Part shown: in pieces, positions 47,218 through 57,476 of the stretch | Layout: each line of letters starts with the position of its first letter | Position numbering within the stretch: position 1 is the first letter of the stretch | DNA from: Saccharopolyspora hirsuta | GTDB taxonomy: Bacteria; Actinomycetota; Actinomycetes; Mycobacteriales; Pseudonocardiaceae | Assembly: GCF_008630535.1 (NCBI RefSeq) | Contig: NZ_VWPH01000011.1 | Span: 186,001-250,000 of the forward strand | DNA: 64,000 nucleotides | Reading direction: 5' to 3' | The notes under the pieces: generated by a model | The model's input: the letters and a program-made list of their open reading frames with translations, nothing else | Database searches by the model: none | Told to the model about the DNA's origin: nothing | Translations under genes and position numbers: made by a program

Positions 47218-47814
47218 TCACCGGGTTGGCGGTAGCGTCCGCTGCCCGGGAACGGGATCCTCGATTGGTTGCCCGCGCCACGACAGCTCGATCCCGCTGG
47301 CCCGCAGCCACGCCGCCAGGTCGTAGCCGTGCCGCGCGAGCCCGTCGACCGCCGCGTACGCGTGCTGCATCGCCCGCTGCGCGGTCTCGGCGTCCAGCAG
47401 CTCCGCCCGCACGGCCACCACGAACTCGTCGACGTCCAGGAGGTCGGCGGCGCGCCCGTTGCGGACCTCCACGTCCAGGTAGTGGTCGACGGTCCGCCAC
47501 CGCTGCTCGCCGACCTCGACGTCCACGACGTCCAGGTAGAAGTCCAGGTCCCGCTCGTGGCCGGGGCGCCAGTGCCAGCGGGTCGCGCGCAGGCCCAGCT
47601 CGGGCAGCAGCCAGGACTCGAGGGCGGCCAGCCGCGGGTGGCCGGGCATCGCCCGGGCGAGGTAGAGGCCGAAGGGCTCGCGGTGGAAGAGCTGCACGGG
47701 GCGCACGTGGCCCTTGGGGTCGGTGTTGGTCCCGGCGGCCAGGTCGAACACCTCGACCTTCGGCGGGTGGACGGGCAGTCCGAGCTGTTCGGCGATCTCG
47801 CGCTGCGTGGTCAC
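47218..47814 (-). CDS. DUF402-family protein (FomD-like)
   Basis: 198 residues. A full DUF402 domain: HREPFGLYLARAMPGHPRL, then LESWLLPELGLRATRW, DLDFYLDVVDVEVGEQRWRT, VDHYLDVEVRNG, DVDEFVVAVRAELLD and YAAVDGLARHGYDLAAWL. The Asp/Glu cluster resembles the metal-binding site of FomD nucleoside-diphosphate hydrolases. The gene lies 86 bp upstream of its paralogue on the same strand, so they arose by tandem duplication and may be co-transcribed. Confidence 0.8.
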   Translation of the reverse strand: MTTQREIAEQLGLPVHPPKVEVFDLAAGTNTDPKGHVRPVQLFHREPFGLYLARAMPGHPRLAALESWLLPELGLRATRWHWRPGHERDLDFYLDVVDVEVGEQRWRTVDHYLDVEVRNGRAADLLDVDEFVVAVRAELLDAETAQRAMQHAYAAVDGLARHGYDLAAWLRASGIELSWRGQPIEDPVPGQRTLPPTR

Positions 47815-47907
47815 GCTGCCACTGTATGCGGCGGGCGCGACGTCCGAAGGTCGTCGCGCCCGCTATCTCTTCACCACTTCTGTCCTGTCACCTCCCATCG
47901 GTCGGCT

Positions 47908-48339
47908 TCAGGTCGAGGCGCGGGTGGCGAAGGCCGGAGCCATCGTGCCGAGACCCGCGAGGATCAGGACCGCGCCGCCGATGACGTTGCACAGCACGGT
48001 GCTGGTCGTCATGACGGTTCCGCTCATCACGAACACGGCCAGGATCGTCCACACGCCCAGCACCGGAGAGGTCCAGGCGATGCCGTGCGTGCGGTGGTAA
48101 GCGGCCGCGAACGAGATTCCGAGCACCGCGGCGGCCAGGCCGATGACCAGGTTGTTCAGCGCCAACGTGGGAGTCGTGGTGGCGAACCCGGTGATCCACG
48201 GCGACAACGCGACGAACAGGCCACCCAACACGGTGAAGCCGTCCGCCACCTGAGCGGTCGGAGTTTCGGATGCCCGCTCGTAGCGCATGCGCATCTCGGT
48301 GAGGTCTGGATGCCCAGCGATGGGTGCGCTGCTCGACAT
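47908..48339 (-). CDS. SPW-repeat membrane protein
   Basis: 143 residues from the ATG at 48339, which has a GGAGGTGG ribosome site. Four membrane helices; the first reads FTVLGGLFVALSPWITGF with the SPW motif of the SPW-repeat family, and the second half repeats it weakly (TSPVLGVWTILAVFV). A short soluble N-terminal segment precedes. Function unknown. Confidence 0.8.
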   Translation of the reverse strand: MSSSAPIAGHPDLTEMRMRYERASETPTAQVADGFTVLGGLFVALSPWITGFATTTPTLALNNLVIGLAAAVLGISFAAAYHRTHGIAWTSPVLGVWTILAVFVMSGTVMTTSTVLCNVIGGAVLILAGLGTMAPAFATRAST

Positions 48340-48448
48340 GACACCACCTCCAGCGACTGGGGTGACGTAAACCATTATTCGCCCTGGGAGCGGTTCGGGC
48401 ATCCCGTGACGCGACATGATGTCGGGGTGGGCTCGTACGCTGGGTGCC

Positions 48449-50605
<2,157 letters not shown>

Positions 50606-50614
50606 TGGTGTAAA

Positions 50615-50632
50615 GGTACCTTTTCCGGTACC
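50615..50632. promoter_or_regulatory. Paired GGTACC palindromes, likely VapB operator
   Basis: GGTACC at 50615-50620 and again at 50627-50632, spaced by 12 bp, which puts both on one face of the helix, just 8 bp before the antitoxin ATG. The layout fits an autoregulatory TA operator. Confidence 0.5.
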
Positions 50633-50640
50633 ATGGTTTC

Positions 50641-50913
50641 ATGGCTCTGAACATCAAGGATGCTCGCACCGAGGAGCTCGCGGCCAAGGTCGCCGAGCTC
50701 GCTGGTGAGAGCAAGACCGGCGCGATCCGGCAGTCCCTGGAAGAGCGGCTCGAGAGATTGCTCCGGGAAACCCGTGCCGCGAACCGGGAAGCTCGGTTGA
50801 CCAGGTTCCTGGAGCACGAGGCATGGCCGCAGGTGCCGCATGCACTGCTGGGCCAGCGGCTCACCAAGGAGGAGCGCGAGTCCGTTCTCGGCTACGGTCC
50901 GGAGGGCGTGTGA
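50641..50913 (+). CDS. VapB-type antitoxin (Rv0623-like)
   Basis: 90 residues. MALNIKDARTEELAAKVAEL, then SKTGAIRQSLEERLERLL, is the ribbon-helix-helix-like DNA-binding start of the PSK/Rv0623 antitoxin family. The C-terminal part (LGQRLTKEERESVLGYG) would wrap the toxin. It overlaps the toxin by 4 bp (GTGA), so the pair is translationally coupled. Confidence 0.85.
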   Translation: MALNIKDARTEELAAKVAELAGESKTGAIRQSLEERLERLLRETRAANREARLTRFLEHEAWPQVPHALLGQRLTKEERESVLGYGPEGV

Positions 50914-51302
50914 TCATCGACAGCTCGGCGATCGTGGCCATCCTGCTCAAGGAGGAGGGGTACGAGCGTCTGATCAAACGCCTCGCGGAAGTCGATGACG
51001 TAGCCGTCGGTGCTCCGACTGCGGTCGAGACCGGGATCGTGCTCACCGCTCGCCTCGGTGTGGTCGGGCGGACCTTGCTCGCCCGGTTCTTTGAGGAGGT
51101 GGGCGTCGAAGTCGTCGATTGCGCCCAGGAGCACTGGAAAGTCGCTGTCGAAGCGTACGAGCGGTTCGGCAAGGGACGCCATCCGGCGGGCCTCAACTTC
51201 GGGGATTGTCTGACCTATGCGGTCGCGTGGGTGTCCGGTCGGCCGCTGCTCTGCGTTGGCGACGACTTCCCCAAGACGGACCTGGTTCTGGTCGAGGGCT
51301 GA
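50910..51302 (+). CDS. VapC-type PIN-domain toxin ribonuclease
   Basis: 130 residues from the GTG at 50910. PIN-domain acidic residues are present: Asp in VIIDSSAIVAIL, Glu in APTAVETGIVL, Asp in NFGDCLTYAVAW and the late Asp in LLCVGDDFPKTDL. VapC toxins cut tRNA or rRNA when freed from VapB. GRHPAGLNFGDCLTYA is typical of the Rv0624/VapC30 type. Confidence 0.88.
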   Translation: MIIDSSAIVAILLKEEGYERLIKRLAEVDDVAVGAPTAVETGIVLTARLGVVGRTLLARFFEEVGVEVVDCAQEHWKVAVEAYERFGKGRHPAGLNFGDCLTYAVAWVSGRPLLCVGDDFPKTDLVLVEG

Positions 51303-51329
51303 CCCCGCCGGGAAATTCGGTGGAGGTGG

Positions 51330-52124
51330 GTGGGCGCTGGGCCTACGGTCCGGTTCGTGGACTTCAGCGGGGGTTGGGACAGCGCTGCTCGGTTGGTCGG
51401 CGGGCGGTGGGTCGAGCGGTGGCCCCGGCGGCCCGAGGTGGCGGCTCAGCTGCGGCGGGAAGTGGGGTTGATGCCGTGGTTGGCGGTTCGGCTGCCGCTG
51501 GCCGTGCCGGTGCCCGAGCTCGTCTCGGAGGAGCCGCTGGTCGTCCGGCACCTGCTCGTCCCCGGCGAACCTCCGGAGCGGCTGGAGGCCGGGCACGGGC
51601 GCGCTCTCGGCCGGTTCCTGCGCTGCTTGCACGGGTGCCCGGTGTCCGATGCCGTCGCGCGCGGAGTTCCGTCGTCGGCCGAGGTGGTGGCCGACCGGGT
51701 CGCGACGGCGGCGCGGTTCCGCGCCGACGTGCTGCCGATGTTGACGGGCGACCAGCGGCGGGCGGGGCTGGCCCTGCTGGACGTCTTGCCCGAGCTCCCG
51801 GCCGAGGTGCTGGTGCACGGCGACCTCGGGCCGGAGCACGTCCTCGGGGACGCTTCCGGGCTCACCGGCGTGATCGACTTCGGCGATGTGAACATCGGCG
51901 ATCCCGCGGTGGACCTGTCGTGGGCGCTGCACTGCACGCCAGCCGCGTTCGCCGATGCGCTGGCCGAGGAGTACGGGGTGACCGGCGGCCAGCGCGAACG
52001 CGCTCTCGTCTGGCACCGGCTGGCGCCGTGGCACGAGGTCACCTACGGCATGGACGTCGGCGACCCGGGCGTGGTGCGCAGCGGTCTGGCCGGAGTGGCG
52101 GCGCGTCTCGAAGGCGCGCAGTGA
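51330..52124 (+). CDS. Aminoglycoside-phosphotransferase-like kinase
   Basis: 264 residues from a GTG with GGAGG. The C-terminal kinase core has the Brenner motif VLVHGDLGPEHVLGD, with His in place of the usual Asn, as in many actinobacterial APH-like proteins, and the metal-binding VIDFGDVNIGDPAVDLSW. The N-lobe is short, and the Lys-bearing strand is hard to find. It probably phosphorylates a small molecule. A resistance role is not shown by sequence. Confidence 0.82.
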   Translation: MGAGPTVRFVDFSGGWDSAARLVGGRWVERWPRRPEVAAQLRREVGLMPWLAVRLPLAVPVPELVSEEPLVVRHLLVPGEPPERLEAGHGRALGRFLRCLHGCPVSDAVARGVPSSAEVVADRVATAARFRADVLPMLTGDQRRAGLALLDVLPELPAEVLVHGDLGPEHVLGDASGLTGVIDFGDVNIGDPAVDLSWALHCTPAAFADALAEEYGVTGGQRERALVWHRLAPWHEVTYGMDVGDPGVVRSGLAGVAARLEGAQ

Positions 52125-52160
52125 GACGCCTCCGACCGCGCTGCGGTGGTCGGAGGCGTC
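52125..52160. terminator. Bidirectional terminator between APH-like and acyl-CoA dehydrogenase genes
   Basis: 13-bp perfect arms GACGCCTCCGACC and GGTCGGAGGCGTC with a 10-base loop, directly after the APH-like stop and 13 bp from the acyl-CoA dehydrogenase stop. Confidence 0.88.
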
Positions 52161-52172
52161 CCTGCGGTCGGA

Positions 52173-53357
52173 TCAGGCGAAGGCGCTGAGGCCGGTGATG
52201 GACTTGCCGACGATCAGGGTGTTCATCTCGCGGGACCCCTCGAAGGAGTACACCGCCTCCGCGTCGGAGAAGAACTTGGCGACCTCGTAGTCCAGGACGA
52301 TCCCGTTGCCGCCGAACAGCTCTCGCGCCCAGGCGACCACTTCGCGCATCTTGGTGGTGGTGAACGCCTTGGCCAGCGCCGCCTGCTCCGCGCCGCCGCG
52401 GCCCTGGGCGACCAGCTCGTTGAGGCGCACCACGATGCCGAACATCGCGGTGATGTTGCCCAGCATCTTCACCAGCAGGTCCTGGATCATCTGGAACGCG
52501 CCGATCGGCTTGCCGAACTGCACCCGGTTCACCGCGTACTCGCGGGCCAGCTCGTAGGCGCGCACCGCCACGCCCAGCGCCTGCCAGGCCACGCCGCCGC
52601 GGGTCTTGGCCAGCACCTTGGCGGTGTCGCGGAAGCTGTTGATGTTCTGCAGCCGGTTGGCCTCCGGGACGCGGACGTCGTCGAGCACGATGTCGGCGTT
52701 CTGCACCGTGCGCAACGCGATCTTGCCCTCGATCTTGCTCGCCCGGAAGCCGGGCGTGCCCTTCTCCACCACGAATCCCTTGACCTGGTCGTCGGCCTCG
52801 TCGCGCGCCCACACCACGATCAGGTCGGCGAAGGTGCCGTTGCCGATCCAGCGCTTGGCGCCGTTGAGCACCCAATCATCGCCGTCCCTTCGCGCGGTGG
52901 TGCGCATGCCGCCTGCGACGTCGGAGCCGCCTTCGGGTTCGGTGAGCGCGAAGGCGCCGATCTTGGTCATGTCGGCCATGTCCGGGATCCAGCGGTCCCG
53001 CTGCTCCTGGTCGCCGCCGTTGTAGATGCTGCCCATCGCGAGTCCGGTGTGGACACCGGAGAACACCGCCAGCGACGGGTCGATCCGGTTCAGCTCCAGG
53101 CTCAGGAAACCGGTGAACAGCGGGCTGCGCGGCTTGCCGTCGCCGTACTCGGGGTACTGGTACCCGGCCAGCCGCAGCTTGGCGAACTTCTCGATCGCCT
53201 CGAACGGGAACTCGGCCTTGTCCCACGCGTCGTTCGCGAGCGGCTTGATCTCCCGCTCCAGGTACTCGCGGATCTCGGCGAGCTCGGCGCGCTCCGCCTC
53301 GCTGAGCAGGTCGGCGAAGCCGAAGAAGTCGGGGTTGGTGTTGACGGGCTTGGGCAT
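52173..53357 (-). CDS. Acyl-CoA dehydrogenase (glutaryl-CoA-dehydrogenase-like)
   Basis: 394 residues. FAD-dependent acyl-CoA dehydrogenase fold: GAFALTEPEGGSDVAGGMRT (FAD/substrate loop), WVLNGAKRWIGNGTFADLIV, the helical C-domain with YAVNRVQFGKPIGAFQMIQ and GGNGIVLDYEVAKFF, and the catalytic Glu in YSFEGSREMNTLIVGKSITG. The last part resembles glutaryl-CoA dehydrogenases, but substrate specificity cannot be told. It is probably the last gene of the acyl-CoA cluster, now separated from it by repeat copy C. Confidence 0.85.
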   Translation of the reverse strand: MPKPVNTNPDFFGFADLLSEAERAELAEIREYLEREIKPLANDAWDKAEFPFEAIEKFAKLRLAGYQYPEYGDGKPRSPLFTGFLSLELNRIDPSLAVFSGVHTGLAMGSIYNGGDQEQRDRWIPDMADMTKIGAFALTEPEGGSDVAGGMRTTARRDGDDWVLNGAKRWIGNGTFADLIVVWARDEADDQVKGFVVEKGTPGFRASKIEGKIALRTVQNADIVLDDVRVPEANRLQNINSFRDTAKVLAKTRGGVAWQALGVAVRAYELAREYAVNRVQFGKPIGAFQMIQDLLVKMLGNITAMFGIVVRLNELVAQGRGGAEQAALAKAFTTTKMREVVAWARELFGGNGIVLDYEVAKFFSDAEAVYSFEGSREMNTLIVGKSITGLSAFA

Positions 53358-53403
53358 TTCTCTGTCCTCAGTGGTGCGTGCGGGATGGGTCGAGCTGGGG
53401 TCC

Positions 53404-53705
53404 CCGCGATTTCAATGAGGTTTTTCCAACCTCGTTCTGCGTGGCGGTGCAAGTGGCGGAACCTCAGCGCCCGCCTGGCTGTGGGTGCCCTGACTTATGT
53501 ATGAGCCGATACACGGCGTCAGGGCCGTCCTCGCCAGGCGAACGCTGAGAACCCGCGGCGGTGCGAGTTGCGAGGGTGGGTTATGCGCCTGCGGCGCATG
53601 CGGCACCTGCCGACCGGTGCAGTTCGCCCTTCGCAGCTGCGGTCCACGGGCAGGATGAAAAAGGCTCAATGGAAATCGGAGGTGCGATTTCCATTGAAAT
53701 CGCGG
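53404..53705 (+). repeat. Dispersed structured repeat, copy C (complete)
   Basis: 302 bp bounded by perfect 14-bp inverted ends CCGCGATTTCAATG and CATTGAAATCGCGG. No clear target-site duplication. Inside: a long hairpin at 53463-53549 (CTCAGCG/CGCTGAG, CGCCTGG/CCAGGCG, GCCCTGAC/GTCAGGGC, inner TGTAT/ATACA), a second hairpin ATGCGCC-TGC-GGCGCAT at 53583-53599, and a third dyad CAATGGAAATC..GATTTCCATTG near the right end. No ORF fits. The size and ends resemble a MITE-like element, but the paired-stem changes against copy A suggest that the structure itself matters. Confidence 0.8.
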
Positions 53706-53723
53706 TGTTCCGGGTCGGAGGGC

Positions 53724-54665
53724 TCAGCTCGTGAGGTCGTGCAGGACGGCGTTGATCGCGTTCTGCTTGCGGTCGCGCAGTTCGGAGCGCTCCAGGTAGG
53801 CGTCCGGGCCCGCGCCGTAGGCCGCTTCGGTCTGGTCGGAGATGGTCGCGATGCCGTCCTCGGTCAGCTGCGGGTGGCCGAGGTCCTTCCAGCGCTCGGC
53901 CATGCCGACGCCGAGGTGGGCCATCATGTGCCGGATGCCGCCGGGGCCGCCGCCGAGGTGGAAGCTCTCGAAGGGGCCGACGGTCGCGTACCGACCGCCC
54001 AGCGACGCCTTCATCACGGTGTCCAGCTCGTCGACGTCCACGACCCCCTGCAGCACCAGGGAGATCGACTCCTGCATGATCGCGCTCTGCAGGCGGTTGG
54101 CGACGAATCCGGGGATCTCCTTGCGCAGCCGGACCGGGGTCTTGCCCAGCGCGCGGTAGAACTCCACCGCGGCCTCGGCCACCGGCTCCGCGGTGCGCTC
54201 GCCCGGCACGATCTCCACCAGCGGCACGACCTGCGGCGGGTTGAACGGGTGCGCGATGAGCAGCCGCTCCGCCGCGGAGTCGGGCAGCTCGGCGGCGATC
54301 GCGGTGGCGATGATGCCGGAGCTGGAGGAGGCCAGCACCGCGCTCTCCGGTGCGAGGCGGGCGATCTCGGCGAACAGCTGCTGCTTGAACTCCAGCCGCT
54401 CCGGACCGTTCTCCTGCACCAGGTCCACGTCCGCCACGGCCTCGGCGAGGTCGCCGGTCACCCGGATGCGGCTGCGCAGGTCGTCCACGTCGGCGCCCGG
54501 GATGCTGGCGGCCAGCGGCGGCAGCGCGGCGCGCACCGCCTCGGCGAGGTCCTCGCGCGGGTCGGTGATGCGGACCTCGATGCCGTTCGCGGCGAACAGC
54601 GCCGCCCAGGACAGCCCGATCGTCCCGGCGCCGACCACGGCGACCGTCGTCCACTTCGGACTCAT
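53724..54665 (-). CDS. 3-hydroxyacyl-CoA dehydrogenase family (carnitine-dehydrogenase-like)
   Basis: 313 residues from the ATG at 54665, which overlaps the end of the ADC-like gene. The NAD-binding Rossmann motif is VAVVGAGTIGLSWAALFAAN, the catalytic region HPFNPPQVVPLVEIVPGE is intact, and FVANRLQSAIMQESISLV opens the C-terminal domain. It lacks the hydratase part of large FadB proteins. Expected reaction: NAD-dependent oxidation of a 3-hydroxy acid or acyl-CoA. Confidence 0.87.
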   Translation of the reverse strand: MSPKWTTVAVVGAGTIGLSWAALFAANGIEVRITDPREDLAEAVRAALPPLAASIPGADVDDLRSRIRVTGDLAEAVADVDLVQENGPERLEFKQQLFAEIARLAPESAVLASSSSGIIATAIAAELPDSAAERLLIAHPFNPPQVVPLVEIVPGERTAEPVAEAAVEFYRALGKTPVRLRKEIPGFVANRLQSAIMQESISLVLQGVVDVDELDTVMKASLGGRYATVGPFESFHLGGGPGGIRHMMAHLGVGMAERWKDLGHPQLTEDGIATISDQTEAAYGAGPDAYLERSELRDRKQNAINAVLHDLTS

Positions 54666-55408
54666 GATGCCTCCTCGGCCAGGTAGTCGTGCACGGTTTC
54701 GATGCCGCCCAGGGTGAGGTCGGTCAGGACGTGGCTGGCCGAGACCACCTCGCGCACCGGCAGGTCGGCCAGCGGCGCGAGCACGTGCTCGAACAGCTGC
54801 AACCGCGCGGGACCGGTGTAGGCGGCCTTGACGGTGATGTCGGTGATCTGGCTGCGCACCAGCTCGCACACCCGGGGCCGGTGGTCCGGGCCGGGCACGA
54901 TCTTGAGCATGTAGGTGGGCGCGGTGATCTGCGCTTCGGCCTCGGCCAGGTCCATCGGGTGGTGCTTGTAGCCCATCGTCGCGGTGGCCACCCGTTCCGC
55001 GCCGTAGTCCAGGGTGCCCACCAGCGCGGCGTGGTCGACGCGCAGCGCCGGGGAGCCCATCACCTTCGGGTAGGCGCTGGCCTCGCGCCCGGCCGCGGTG
55101 GCCGGGAAGTTGTCGAGGTACATGGCGTGCAGGTACTCGCCGTGCTCGTCGCCGAGCCGCACCGGGATCGCCTGCCCGGCCTCGACGTACGGGCCGAACG
55201 AGGTGACGTCGCCCATCTTCATGACCTCGAAGCGCACCAGCGGCTCGTCGAACTCCAGCGGCTCGGGCACCACGGCCCGCAGCGCATCGGCATCGGTGCG
55301 GTAGACGACGTTGAGGTACTCGCGGTCGGTGAACCGCGCCGCGGCCGGGGCGTAGGCGGGGCTGGTCAGCGGTGTGGCCAGGCTCTGCAGGATCTGTTCG
55401 CGGTTCAT
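54662..55408 (-). CDS. Acetoacetate-decarboxylase-like protein
   Basis: 248 residues from the ATG at 55408 (overlapping the crotonase stop). The ADC fold is recognisable: LEFDEPLVRFEVMKMGDVTS, YLHAMYLDNFPATAAGREAS and the likely Schiff-base Lys in AYPKVMGSPAL. The end reads LGGIETVHDYLAEEAS. Members may decarboxylate beta-keto acids or act on related enolisable acids. Its place between crotonase and hydroxyacyl-CoA dehydrogenase fits breakdown of a branched or beta-keto intermediate. Confidence 0.8.
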   Translation of the reverse strand: MNREQILQSLATPLTSPAYAPAAARFTDREYLNVVYRTDADALRAVVPEPLEFDEPLVRFEVMKMGDVTSFGPYVEAGQAIPVRLGDEHGEYLHAMYLDNFPATAAGREASAYPKVMGSPALRVDHAALVGTLDYGAERVATATMGYKHHPMDLAEAEAQITAPTYMLKIVPGPDHRPRVCELVRSQITDITVKAAYTGPARLQLFEHVLAPLADLPVREVVSASHVLTDLTLGGIETVHDYLAEEAS

Positions 55409-56178
55409 CGTCCCCTCCACTGCGGTGCGCGCTTCTCGGCGAAGGCCCGCACGCCTTCGGCGAAGTCCTCGGATTCGCGCAGTGCCCTCGACTCCGCGCG
55501 CTGCGAGGAGAACGCCTCCGCGTCGGGCACGCCATCGGAGAGCCGGACCACCTTCTTGACCGCGGCCAGCGCCAGCGGCGCGTTCGCCGCGACCTCGGCG
55601 GCCAGCTCCAGGGCGGCGGGAACGGCCTCGCCGTCGCCCACCACGCGGTTGACCAGCCCCAGCTCGCGCGCCCGCTCGGCGTCGATGGTGCGGCCGGTGA
55701 GCAGCAACTCCATCGCCAGGTGGTGCGGGATGCGCTTGGGCAGCCGGATCACCCCGCCACCACCGGCGATCAGCCCGCGCTTGACCTCGGGCAGCGCGAA
55801 CCGCGCCCCGGTGGCGGCCACGACCAGGTCGCAGGCCAGCGCCAGCTCGAACCCGCCGCCCATCGCGTAGCCCTCGACGGCGGCGATCAGCGGCTTGCCG
55901 GTCTCGGCCTCGGCGAGCCCGGCGAAGCCCCGGCCCGGCACCACCGGCGACTCGCCGCGGGCCGCGGCCTTGAGGTCCATGCCCGCGCTGAAGGTGCCCG
56001 CGGCGCCGGTGAGCACGCCGACGCTGAGCTCCGGGTTGCTCTCCAGCTCGTCGACGGCGGCGGCGATGCCGTTGGCCACCGCGGCGTCGACGGCGTTGCG
56101 CGCCTGCGGGCGGTTGATGGTGATGACCAGCGCGGAGCTGACGGTCTCGGTCTGCACCGCGGTGTTCGGCGCGCTCAT
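55405..56178 (-). CDS. Enoyl-CoA hydratase/isomerase (crotonase family)
   Basis: 257 residues. The oxyanion-hole segments are FSAGMDLKAAARG and EGYAMGGGFELALACDLV, and the first catalytic Glu lies in LPEVKRGLIAGGGG. RIPHHLAMELLLTGRTIDA and AKLGLVNRVV-type regions match crotonases. It overlaps both neighbours by 4 bp, so it is tightly coupled in the operon. Likely hydrates or isomerises a 2-enoyl-CoA. Confidence 0.9.
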   Translation of the reverse strand: MSAPNTAVQTETVSSALVITINRPQARNAVDAAVANGIAAAVDELESNPELSVGVLTGAAGTFSAGMDLKAAARGESPVVPGRGFAGLAEAETGKPLIAAVEGYAMGGGFELALACDLVVAATGARFALPEVKRGLIAGGGGVIRLPKRIPHHLAMELLLTGRTIDAERARELGLVNRVVGDGEAVPAALELAAEVAANAPLALAAVKKVVRLSDGVPDAEAFSSQRAESRALRESEDFAEGVRAFAEKRAPQWRGR

Positions 56179-57347
56179 TCGCCCCTCCTGAGCTCGGCGA
56201 GGACTTCCTCGGTGTGCTGGCCGGGCAGCGGCGCGTGCCGCCGGACCGCGGCCGGGGTGGCGGAGAAGCGCATCGGCACGCCCACCACGCGGTAGCTGCC
56301 CTCGCTGGGGTGCTCGGCGACGTCGAGCAGGTGCCCGTCGCGCACGTAGGGGTCGTCGGCGGCCTCGTCGAGCTTGAGCACCGGCCCGACCGGGATGCTG
56401 TGCTTGCTGCACACCTCGATCCACTCGGCGGTGGTCAGGTTCGGGGTGACCGATTCGATCAGCTCGGCCAGCGCCTCGCCGTCCCGCCTGCTGTCCACGA
56501 ACTCACCGGCCAGCCGCGGGTCCTCGGCCAGGTCCGGCCGACCGGCGGCGCAGAACAGGTCGCGGAAGTTCTGCGGGCTGTAGGGGATGATCATGGCCAG
56601 GCCGTCCTTGGTGGGCCGGGCCCGGTGGCCCTTGTTCATCGAGAGCGCGAACCCGGTCGGCCCCATCGGCGGCTCGTACAGGCGGCCCTGCAGGTGTTCG
56701 ACGAGGTTGAACGCCAGCAGCGTGTCGGCCATCGGCACCTCGACCAGCTGGCCCTGCCCGGTGGCGCGCTGGTGCACCAGGGCGGCCAGCGCCGAGTAGG
56801 CGATGGTCAGCGCGGCGACCTTGTCGGCGAAGATGCTCGGCAGCACCACCGGCTGCCCGATGTCGCCGGCGCGCTGGGCCAGGTCCAGCAGCCCGGAGGC
56901 GGCCTGCACGGTCTCGTCGTAGGCGGCGAGGTCGGCGCGGTCGGAGTCGGGGCGGAAGCCCTGCGCGTGCGCGTAGATCAGCTTCGGGTTCGCGGCGGCC
57001 AGGCTCTCGTAGTCCATGCCGAGGCGGCGCAGCGCGCCGATGCGCATGTTGGTGATCAGGATGTCGGCGGTGCCGATCAGCTTCAGCGCCTCGGCGCGGT
57101 CGGCGTCGTCCTTGAGGTTGAGCCGAACGCTGCGCTTGTTGCGGTTCACGTTGAGGCTCAGCGGCGTCATGCCGGGGGTCCGGTGCAGCGTGCCGTAGCG
57201 CGCGGTGTCCTTCGGCGACTCGATCTTGATCACGTCGGCGCCGAGGTCGCCGAGGATCTGGGCCGCGTAGGGACCCATCACCACGGTGGCCATGTCGATC
57301 ACGCGCACGCCCGCCAGCGGGCCGGATGCGGAATTGGTGGAGGTCAT
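56175..57347 (-). CDS. Family III CoA-transferase (CaiB/BaiF)
   Basis: 390 residues from the ATG at 57347, with GGGAG upstream. Family III features: GVRVIDMATVVMGPYAAQIL, then LGDLGADVIKIESP, LNVNRNKRSVRLNL, and the catalytic Asp in VEVPMADTLLAFN. It moves CoA from a donor acyl-CoA to a carboxylic acid, activating the substrate. First gene of the acyl-CoA operon; the LysR gene lies directly upstream on the same strand. Confidence 0.92.
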   Translation of the reverse strand: MTSTNSASGPLAGVRVIDMATVVMGPYAAQILGDLGADVIKIESPKDTARYGTLHRTPGMTPLSLNVNRNKRSVRLNLKDDADRAEALKLIGTADILITNMRIGALRRLGMDYESLAAANPKLIYAHAQGFRPDSDRADLAAYDETVQAASGLLDLAQRAGDIGQPVVLPSIFADKVAALTIAYSALAALVHQRATGQGQLVEVPMADTLLAFNLVEHLQGRLYEPPMGPTGFALSMNKGHRARPTKDGLAMIIPYSPQNFRDLFCAAGRPDLAEDPRLAGEFVDSRRDGEALAELIESVTPNLTTAEWIEVCSKHSIPVGPVLKLDEAADDPYVRDGHLLDVAEHPSEGSYRVVGVPMRFSATPAAVRRHAPLPGQHTEEVLAELRRGE

Positions 57348-57390
57348 CGCCACTCCCGGGAACATTTCCCGAACGGTTTTTCGCTTCGCT

Positions 57391-57403
57391 AACTACGCTA
57401 GTT
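57391..57403. promoter_or_regulatory. Possible LysR box in front of the acyl-CoA operon
   Basis: AACTA-CGC-TAGTT, an inverted repeat of the T-N11-A kind used by LysR regulators, 44 bp upstream of the CoA-transferase start, in the least GC-rich part of the gap. Confidence 0.4.
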
Positions 57404-57453
57404 CGGCAGGGGAGGGCGATTCAATCGATCAGCGGCACCGTTGCGCGAACAAT

Positions 57454-57476
57454 GGCGTGACCGCAGCGGTCACGCC
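57454..57476 (-). terminator. Hairpin overlapping the LysR stop codon
   Basis: GGCGTGACCG-CAG-CGGTCACGCC, a perfect 10-bp stem, which includes the LysR stop. It probably ends the LysR message before the CoA-transferase promoter. Confidence 0.5.

Noticed and set aside
53404-53705. Repeat copy C as an insertion sequence or CRISPR
   Set aside because: It encodes no transposase, has no direct repeats of CRISPR type, and no clear target-site duplication is visible.
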